Part shown: piece after piece, positions 49,261-54,701 of the stretch
How the letters are laid out: each line of letters starts with the position of its first letter
Numbering within the stretch: the first letter of the stretch is position 1
Source of the DNA: Orenia marismortui DSM 5156
GTDB lineage: Bacteria; Bacillota; Halanaerobiia; Halobacteroidales; Halobacteroidaceae
Direction: 5' to 3'
Length of the DNA stretch: 54,701 nt
Assembly (NCBI RefSeq): GCF_000379025.1
Contig: NZ_KB900620.1
Coordinates: forward strand, 1 to 54,701
Notes under the pieces: model-generated
The model's input: only the letters and a program-made list of their open reading frames with translations
Told to the model about the DNA's origin: nothing
Databases searched by the model: none
Position numbers and translations under genes: made by a program

Positions 49261-50157
49261 TTAATCCTTCATCTTAGGATCTAAGGCATCTCTTAATCCA
49301 TCACCAAATAAGTTAAATCCTAATACCGTAATCATAATTGCAATCCCAGGAAAAGCTACTACCCAGGGTGCTATCTGTAACGATGCTCTACCTGCACTTA
49401 ACATAGCTCCCCATTCAGGAGTTGGAGGTTGAGCTCCCAAACCTAAAAAACTCAATCCTGCTGCTTCTAAAATCGCAGTAGCAATACTTAATGTTGATTG
49501 AACAATTAAAGGTGCTAAACAGTTAGGCAACACATGTTTCATGATAATTGTAAAATCATTGGCTCCTAAAGATTTAGCTGCTTCTATATATTCTTCTTCT
49601 TTCACACTTAAAACAGAAGATCTGATAATTCTAGCAAAACGTGGTAAATTAACAATACCAATAGCAATCATAGCATTACTTAGCTGTGGACCTAAAATAG
49701 CCATAATTCCAATAGCTAATAAAATACTAGGAAAGGCCAACATAATATCCATTAACCTCATAATTAAAGTATCAATCTTACCACCATAATAACCAGCAAT
49801 AACTCCAGAACCAACACCTAATACCAAAGCCAAACTAACTGATATAATACCTACTTGTAAAGAGATTCTAGAACCATAGATAATTCTACTTAAAATATCA
49901 CGACCTAAATTATCAGTTCCAAATAAATGTCCTCCAGAAGGTGCTTTTAATCTTTGTAAAATATTTGTTTCTATTGGATTATAAGGTGCCAAAAAAGGCG
50001 ATAAAATAGCTGCTAATATTAAAAGAGAGATAATCCCTAAACCAAACATAGCAGTCTTATTTTTAATTAACCGTTTCCAAGCCTCTACCCACAATCCACT
50101 GCTTTTTTCCTCTATTTCAATTGTTTTATTCTCTAATTGTGCTTGAGTACTTTCCAT
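49261..50157 (-). CDS. dppC: Peptide ABC transporter permease, DppC type
   Basis: The 298-residue inner-membrane protein has a cytoplasmic N-terminus (ESTQAQLENKTIEIEEKSSG), six membrane segments starting with AMFGLGIISLLILAAILSPF, the GTDNLGRDILSRIIYGSR motif typical of DppC/OppC, and the EAA loop EEYIEAAKSLGANDFTIIMK. It forms the channel with DppB. Third gene of the operon, 54 bp after dppB. Confidence 0.96.
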   Translation of the reverse strand: MESTQAQLENKTIEIEEKSSGLWVEAWKRLIKNKTAMFGLGIISLLILAAILSPFLAPYNPIETNILQRLKAPSGGHLFGTDNLGRDILSRIIYGSRISLQVGIISVSLALVLGVGSGVIAGYYGGKIDTLIMRLMDIMLAFPSILLAIGIMAILGPQLSNAMIAIGIVNLPRFARIIRSSVLSVKEEEYIEAAKSLGANDFTIIMKHVLPNCLAPLIVQSTLSIATAILEAAGLSFLGLGAQPPTPEWGAMLSAGRASLQIAPWVVAFPGIAIMITVLGFNLFGDGLRDALDPKMKD

Positions 50158-50164
50158 TCTATCC

Positions 50165-50212
50165 CTCCTTGTATTCTAGCTAACAGTTAATATCAACTGA
50201 CTATCAGCTATT
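50165..50212. repeat. GCTA-type repeat between dppB and dppC
   Basis: A short palindromic stretch TAGCTAACAGTTAATATCAA with CTGACTATCAGCTA, related to the other GCTA-type intergenic repeats. Confidence 0.45.
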
Positions 50213-51216
50213 TAATTGTAATGTATCTTAGGATCAATAACTCCATATAATAAATCTACTGCTAAGTTAACAAAAACAAAGGTAATTGCTAAAACTAATA
50301 TTGAACCTTGAACTACTGGAAAATCTCTTGCCATAATAGCATCAAAGGAATATTTACCTACTCCAGGCCAAGAGAAAATTGTTTCAGTCATAACCGCTCC
50401 ACCTAATAATACTCCAAATTGAAGTCCAATAACTGTTATAATTGGAATTAATGCATTTCTTAAAGCATGTTTATAAATAACGACTTTTTGACTTAATCCT
50501 TTAGCATAAGCAGTTTTAATATAATCTTTACTTAAAACTTCCAACATACTAGAACGTGTCATTCTCGCAATAATAGCCATAGGAATTGTACCCAATGATA
50601 TTGCAGGTAAAACCAAATGCCATAATGAATCTTTTAAAGCCACCCAATTAGCTGTTAATATACTATCTAAGACATAAAAATTAGTTATATTATTCAATTC
50701 TACTCCCACACTCAATCTTGCTGAAGGAGGGAACCAACCTAATTTAAAAGCGAACAACCAAATTACCATTAGTCCTAACCAAAATATTGGCATTGATACC
50801 CCTACTAAAGCTCCGGACATGCTTAAATAATCAAAGAATGAATATTTTTTAGTAGCCGATATAATACCTGCTGGTACACCAATTAAAACAGCAAACAGCA
50901 TACTAAATATAGTCAATTCAATAGTAGCAGGATACCTTTCTAACAACTCTACAGACACCTTTTCATTACTAAATATTGAACGACCTAAATCTCCCTTTAC
51001 TAACTGTTTTACAAAAGTAAAGTATTGAACATATAAAGGATCATTCAGCCCCATTTCCTCTCTTAATCTAGCTACATCTGTAGGATTTGCCCTCTCACCA
51101 AGCATAATTTGAGCAGGATCTCCAGGAATCAAATGAATCATTAAAAATACCGCTATAGATACACCAATTATAATAGGAACTAATAATAATAATCGGCGGA
51201 TTATATAATTAAACAT
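50212..51216 (-). CDS. dppB: Peptide ABC transporter permease, DppB type
   Basis: The 334-residue membrane protein has the N-terminal RRLLLLVPIIIGVSIAVFLM helix, the LIPGDPAQIMLGERA motif typical of DppB/OppB, an extracytoplasmic loop, and the EAA loop YIKTAYAKGLSQKVVIYKHA followed by LRNALIPIITVIG. The end VDLLYGVIDPKIHYN is family-like. It forms the pore with DppC. It follows dppA after a 161-bp gap that holds a hairpin. Confidence 0.96.
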   Translation of the reverse strand: MFNYIIRRLLLLVPIIIGVSIAVFLMIHLIPGDPAQIMLGERANPTDVARLREEMGLNDPLYVQYFTFVKQLVKGDLGRSIFSNEKVSVELLERYPATIELTIFSMLFAVLIGVPAGIISATKKYSFFDYLSMSGALVGVSMPIFWLGLMVIWLFAFKLGWFPPSARLSVGVELNNITNFYVLDSILTANWVALKDSLWHLVLPAISLGTIPMAIIARMTRSSMLEVLSKDYIKTAYAKGLSQKVVIYKHALRNALIPIITVIGLQFGVLLGGAVMTETIFSWPGVGKYSFDAIMARDFPVVQGSILVLAITFVFVNLAVDLLYGVIDPKIHYN

Positions 51217-51326
51217 TTATTAACTACACTCCCTTCTATAATTTAATAACTAGTAATTTGTGATTAATAATTAAAAAAATTAGTTATTAATCACTAATTA
51301 CCAATTATAAGCTAAAAATAAATTAT

Positions 51327-51357
51327 TCAGCCTTAAGTCTTCACTTAAGGCTGAACA
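51327..51357 (-). terminator. Hairpin between dppA and dppB
   Basis: GTTCAGCCTTAAGT-GAAG-ACTTAAGGCTGAAT on the minus strand, 20 bp after the dppA stop, with a weak T-rich tail. As in other binding-protein operons, it probably stops some transcripts or stabilises dppA mRNA so the binding protein is made in excess. Confidence 0.7.
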
Positions 51358-51377
51358 ATAGTTATCTATTGTTATAA

Positions 51378-53009
51378 TTACTTCTTCCAAACTCCATTTA
51401 AATGTTCAATTCCTAATGGGCTTGGTACATAGTTTTCTATTTTATTTTTAAGAGCAATCGGTGGAGTAGAGTGTGCCATTGGTACCCAAGGAGCATCCTC
51501 ATGAACAACCTCTTGAGCTTCTTTATATAGCTTAGTTCTTTCAGCTCTATTCATTGTAGTTTGAGCTTTGATTAATAGATCATGTAGCTCATCACTTCTA
51601 TAGAAAGCATAGTTTCCTGCACTTCCTTTAACTGCATTATCCTTATCTAATAATACATATAAGAAGTTATCAGGATCACCATTATCTCCAGTCCATCCCA
51701 TTAAGCACATATCATGTTCACCATTTCCAACCTTATCTAAGTAAGTACCCCAGTCATAACTTTTAATTTCAGCTTGAACCCCTATCTTCTTCAAGTCTGC
51801 TTGAATAGCTTGAGCAATTAACTTAGGTTGCGGCATATATGGTCTTGGTACAGGCATTGCCCATAGTGTTGTTTTAAATCCATCTGGATAACCAGCTTCA
51901 GCTAGTAATTCCTTTGCTTTTTCTGGATTATACTCATATTTATCTACATCTTCATTATATCCCCATAAAGAAGGTGGTAATGGATTCTTAGCTGGTTCTG
52001 CTAATCCTGCATATAATGCTTGAATAATCTCTTCTTTATTAATAGCATGATTAATTGCCTTTCTAACTAGTTTATTATCAAAAGGCTTCTTATCAAAGTT
52101 CATAGCTAAGTAACCAACATTCATACTAGGTCTTAAAGTCAATTTAAGCTTATTATCTGATTTAACTTGTGGTACACTATTTGGATTAACTCCATCCATC
52201 ATATCAATTGTACCAGATTGTAATTCCATAAATCGAGCAGTATTATCTGGAATAGATCTGAAAACAATCCCTTCAAGATAAGCTTTACCTTTCCAATATT
52301 CTTCATTTCTAACTAATTCAATTCTATCTCCACGCTTCCATTCTTTAAACTTGAAAGCACCTGTTCCTACTGGATGCTTGAAATAATCTTCTCCATATTT
52401 TTTAACTGCTGTTGGACTTGAAATAGCAAAAGGTGCCATTGCTAAGTTTGAAATAAATGGAGCAGATTTTTTATTTAATGTAATTTTTACGGTATATTCA
52501 TCTACAGCTTCTACTTTATTAAGAAGACCTGGGAATCCTCCAAACATATATCCCCAATATTCAAATTCTCCTTGGTGATATGGATGATTTTTGTTCATCC
52601 ACCTTTCAAAGTTGAATACAACAGCTTCAGCATTAAAGTCTGTTCCATCGTGAAATTTAACTCCTTCTTCTAAGTGGAAAGTCCATACTAATCCATCTTC
52701 AGAAGCTTCCCAACTTTTTGCTAAAGATGGGATTACTTTTGTGCTGCCCTCTTCATAATCAACTAAAGTATCGAAAAGTTGCATTGTTACTTTTAGTGAT
52801 TCTCCATCAGTAACATTTGCTGGATCTAATCCAACTGAGTCACCACCACGTCCATAAATTAAAGTTCCACCATACTTATTTTCCTCTGAAACCTCTTTTT
52901 GAGCTTCTTTCTCTACTACTTCTTTTTTAGCTTCATTAGTATTAGCACATCCTATTGCTAGAAAAGCTAATAAACTAATTAACAAAAAAACTATAATACT
53001 TTTTTTCAT
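51378..53009 (-). CDS. dppA: Peptide ABC transporter substrate-binding lipoprotein, operon copy
   Basis: The 543-residue lipoprotein has lipobox AIGC (Cys21) and SBP_bac_5 blocks: YGGTLIYGRGGDSVGLDPAN, WTFHLEEGVKFHDGTDFNAE, VGTGAFKFKEWKRGDRIELV, INHAINKEEIIQAL and LAEAGYPDGFKTTLWAMPVP. It is more distant from the two proteins at 40325 and 42404 than they are from each other, and closer to the dipeptide/nickel-type DppA group. First gene of dppABCDF, with its own promoter and a long leader with attenuator features (53121-53406). Confidence 0.95.
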   Translation of the reverse strand: MKKSIIVFLLISLLAFLAIGCANTNEAKKEVVEKEAQKEVSEENKYGGTLIYGRGGDSVGLDPANVTDGESLKVTMQLFDTLVDYEEGSTKVIPSLAKSWEASEDGLVWTFHLEEGVKFHDGTDFNAEAVVFNFERWMNKNHPYHQGEFEYWGYMFGGFPGLLNKVEAVDEYTVKITLNKKSAPFISNLAMAPFAISSPTAVKKYGEDYFKHPVGTGAFKFKEWKRGDRIELVRNEEYWKGKAYLEGIVFRSIPDNTARFMELQSGTIDMMDGVNPNSVPQVKSDNKLKLTLRPSMNVGYLAMNFDKKPFDNKLVRKAINHAINKEEIIQALYAGLAEPAKNPLPPSLWGYNEDVDKYEYNPEKAKELLAEAGYPDGFKTTLWAMPVPRPYMPQPKLIAQAIQADLKKIGVQAEIKSYDWGTYLDKVGNGEHDMCLMGWTGDNGDPDNFLYVLLDKDNAVKGSAGNYAFYRSDELHDLLIKAQTTMNRAERTKLYKEAQEVVHEDAPWVPMAHSTPPIALKNKIENYVPSPLGIEHLNGVWKK

Positions 53010-53099
53010 TATACTTCTTCCTCCTCATTTCTCTTTTTTTATTTTATTTTATTCTTTATAATAAAATTACTATAAAGAAATTCAATAACCTTATAACAA

Positions 53100-53113
53100 G
53101 ACAAACATAAGTC
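53100..53113 (-). promoter_or_regulatory. GACTTATGTTTGTC element in the dppA leader
   Basis: Identical to 45962-45975. It lies a few bases after a TATAAT (53114-53119, minus), which with an upstream TTGGAG at 17 bp could form a second promoter overlapping the attenuator. A regulator bound here would cover that start point. Confidence 0.5.
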
Positions 53114-53120
53114 ATTATAC

Positions 53121-53406
53121 TCAAAAAATAAAAATACTCCAAACTAATTTAATAGTTTAGAGTCCAGTACATCCAAAATATAATAACAATTATATGTATA
53201 TATAACTAATTTAACTAATTAAAAGAGACTCTTTTAATTAGTTATTGCATTATATTTATTTATTCTACTCAACTTCTAAACTACTCATATTATTCTTCAA
53301 ATCTAATCACTTATAACTTATATCTACTCTACTAATAATACTAACTTCTAATTTATAATTATTCTTCTCTATTGATAATTATACTCAAAAAAATCTTATT
53401 TGTCAA
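53121..53406 (-). promoter_or_regulatory. Promoter and attenuator leader of dppABCDF
   Basis: Promoter: TTGACA (53401-53406), TATAAT (53378-53383), 17-nt spacer. The roughly 365-nt leader contains GAGTAGTTTAG (53276-53286), a perfect 14-bp hairpin AACTAATTAAAAGAG / CTCTTTTAATTAGTT (53213-53243), and the terminator ACTCTAAACTA...TAGTTTGGAGT then ATTTTTATTTTTT (53123-53163). The upstream TAGTTTAG can pair with the terminator's 5' arm (CTAAACTA). The same arrangement and similar sequence precede the gene at 40325. Confidence 0.65.
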
Positions 53407-53420
53407 CACCTTTTATCAGA

Positions 53421-53460
53421 TAAAAAGAAAGAACAATCTCAAGATTGTTCTTTCTTTTTA
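53421..53460 (-). terminator. Terminator of the second dpp copy
   Basis: AAAAAGAAAGAACAATCT-CA-AGATTGTTCTTTCTTTTT, an 18-bp stem with T-run, directly after the second dppF. The first dppF copy has no such terminator. Confidence 0.9.
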
Positions 53461-53463
53461 TGA

Positions 53464-54438
53464 TTAAATTTCATCAGCATAGTGACAAGCTGCAAAATGA
53501 CCATCATCTTTCTCTTCAAACTGTGGCACTTCTGTCTTACATTTATCTGTTGCAAAAGGACATCTTGTATGGAAGGGACATCCACTTGGTGGATTAATCG
53601 GACTTGGAACATCACCTTCTAAGATTATCTTCTCTCTTTTCTGTTCTGGATCTGGAATTGGAATCGCTGATAGTAATGCCTTTGTATAAGGATGCTTTGG
53701 ATTGTTATATAGTTCATCTTTACTTGATAGTTCTACCATTCTTCCCAAATACATTACTGCTACTCTATCACTGATATGGCGTACAACACTTAAGTCATGA
53801 GCAATGAAGATATAGGTCAATCCTAGCTCTTTTTGCAAATCTTGCATTAAGTTAACTACCTGTGCTTGTACAGATACATCAAGTGCTGATACCGGTTCAT
53901 CACAGACTATTATCTTTGGATCTACTGCCAAAGCTCTAGCAATTCCTATTCTTTGTCTTTGACCACCACTAAATTCATGAGGATACCTACTTGCATAGTT
54001 TGGTTGTAAACCTACTCTTTCTAATAGGTCTTTTACCTTTCTTTTTGCTTCTTTTCCTGTAGCTATCTTATGGATTTTCATTGGCTCTGCAATTATTTCT
54101 CCAATTGTCATTCTTGGATTCAATGAAGCATAAGGATCTTGGAAGATCATTTGCATCTCACGACGCAAACTTCTCATCTCTTTTTTATTTAAATCATAGA
54201 TATTCTTACCTTCGAAGATAACCTCACCTTCTGTAGCTTCTAAAAGTCTTAGTAACAGACGACCTGTTGTAGATTTACCACAACCACTTTCTCCTACTAA
54301 ACCTAAGGTTTCGCCACGCTTTACTTCAAAGTTTAATCCATCTACCGCTTTAACTGAGTTTACTACCTTTCCAAAGATTCCACCTTTAATTGGAAAGTGT
54401 TTCTTTAGATTTCTTACCTTTAAAATCGTATCTGACAT
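53464..54438 (-). CDS. dppF: Peptide ABC transporter ATPase DppF, second near-identical copy
   Basis: The same 324 residues as 47175-48149, with the same motifs ([25 protein letters not shown]). The gene copies differ by three silent bases that I can see. It closes another dpp operon that extends beyond the right edge. Near identity implies a recent duplication or ongoing gene conversion. Confidence 0.96.
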   Translation of the reverse strand: MSDTILKVRNLKKHFPIKGGIFGKVVNSVKAVDGLNFEVKRGETLGLVGESGCGKSTTGRLLLRLLEATEGEVIFEGKNIYDLNKKEMRSLRREMQMIFQDPYASLNPRMTIGEIIAEPMKIHKIATGKEAKRKVKDLLERVGLQPNYASRYPHEFSGGQRQRIGIARALAVDPKIIVCDEPVSALDVSVQAQVVNLMQDLQKELGLTYIFIAHDLSVVRHISDRVAVMYLGRMVELSSKDELYNNPKHPYTKALLSAIPIPDPEQKREKIILEGDVPSPINPPSGCPFHTRCPFATDKCKTEVPQFEEKDDGHFAACHYADEI

Positions 54439-54450
54439 AATCTTCACCTC

Positions 54451-54701
54451 CTACTCTGCTTTTAAGTCTATTTCATCCCATCTATGGCATCTTACTGTAT
54501 GATTATCATCTTTTATATCTTCTAATTGTGGTTCTTTAGACCAACACTCTTCTGTTGCAAATGGACATCTTGTTGCAAACTTACACCCTTCTGGGAAACT
54601 GAATGGATCTGGTACATTTCCTTCAATTGGTGTTAATCTATGAGATTTACCATCTAATCTTGGAATTGATTTGATTAATCCTGCTGTATAAGGATGCTTT
54701 G
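54451..54701 (-). CDS. dppD: DppD ATPase, second copy (C-terminal part only)
   Basis: The last 83 codons are in the window, identical to the end of dppD at 48162-49154 and including [13 protein letters not shown]. The rest lies beyond the right edge. It ends 12 bp before the second dppF. Confidence 0.93.
   Translation of the reverse strand, partial: KHPYTAGLIKSIPRLDGKSHRLTPIEGNVPDPFSFPEGCKFATRCPFATEECWSKEPQLEDIKDDNHTVRCHRWDEIDLKAE

Larger units (their letters stand above)
53464..54701. repeat. Near-identical duplicate of 47175-48412
   Basis: Second copy of the dppF-dppD segment at offset 6289 bp, continuing past the edge. Its left border is the dppF stop codon; sequence beyond differs completely. 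Confidence 0.93.

Noticed and set aside
1-54701. CRISPR array
   Set aside because: No regularly spaced 25-40 bp direct repeats were found. The short repeats seen are palindromic and irregularly scattered.

Overview
The window looks like chromosome from a low-GC, endospore-forming, halophilic anaerobe of the order Halanaerobiales (Halobacteroidaceae-like). This is inferred from the AT-rich composition, sporulation and germination genes (ytxC, sleB-ypeB), and a signal-peptide beta-barrel protein ending in Phe, as expected of a Firmicute with an outer membrane. Nearly all resident genes are on the minus strand. Most plus-strand coding belongs to mobile elements.

Layout. (1) 1-900: a c-di-AMP (ydaO-type) riboswitch with its own promoter and terminator. 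The gene it should control is cut off by a group II intron inserted just past the terminator U-tract. (2) 1060-6750: translation genes infC-rpmI-rplT, with an L20-type leader and an AUU start on infC, then thrS behind a T-box leader, then a DUF445 protein and ytxC. (3) 6852-15971: a 9.1-kb integrative island bounded by a 42-bp repeat of the tRNA-Val(GAC) 3' end. Its tyrosine integrase lies next to the intact tRNA. Its cargo is a translationally coupled PLD-nuclease/helicase, a MazG-like pyrophosphohydrolase and a HIT protein, surrounded by decayed small genes. The original tRNA-operon terminator now lies at the far end of the island. (4) 15932-17006: a seven-tRNA operon with its promoter and an omega-RNA-like fragment in one spacer, then a broken IS30. 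(5) 18296-21429: ypeB, sleB, a small gene whose start site is buried in a long hairpin, and the beta-barrel protein. (6) 21613-23640: an IS200/IS605 element with tnpA, tnpB and an omega-RNA region. (7) 23655-39391: gnd-zwf, an alpha-amylase-type lipoprotein, an IMPase-family phosphatase, an unrecognised two-gene membrane operon (PLD/coiled-coil plus PhnD-like), NADH oxidase, a lipoprotein, a DUF421-DUF4363-DUF421 operon and tRNA-Leu. (8) 39428-54701: a peptide-transport region with three solute-binding lipoproteins, a full dppABCDF-type operon, part of a second near-identical operon copy, and two paralogous HTH/UTRA-like regulators. Two of the binding-protein genes have long leaders with promoter, candidate antiterminator and terminator. 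A short shared element recurs near three promoters. An IS1111/IS110-type element separates the third binding-protein gene from its probable promoter.

How the parts work together: several genes appear controlled by RNA leaders (c-di-AMP, L20, T-box, the dpp attenuators and two start-site hairpins). Similar Fur/PerR-like boxes precede NADPH-generating gnd-zwf and NADH oxidase, suggesting a shared redox response. The best candidates for undescribed systems are the island helicase/MazG/HIT cassette, the PLD/PhnD-like membrane pair and the dpp leader RNAs. All functional statements come from sequence reading and family knowledge; no database search was run.
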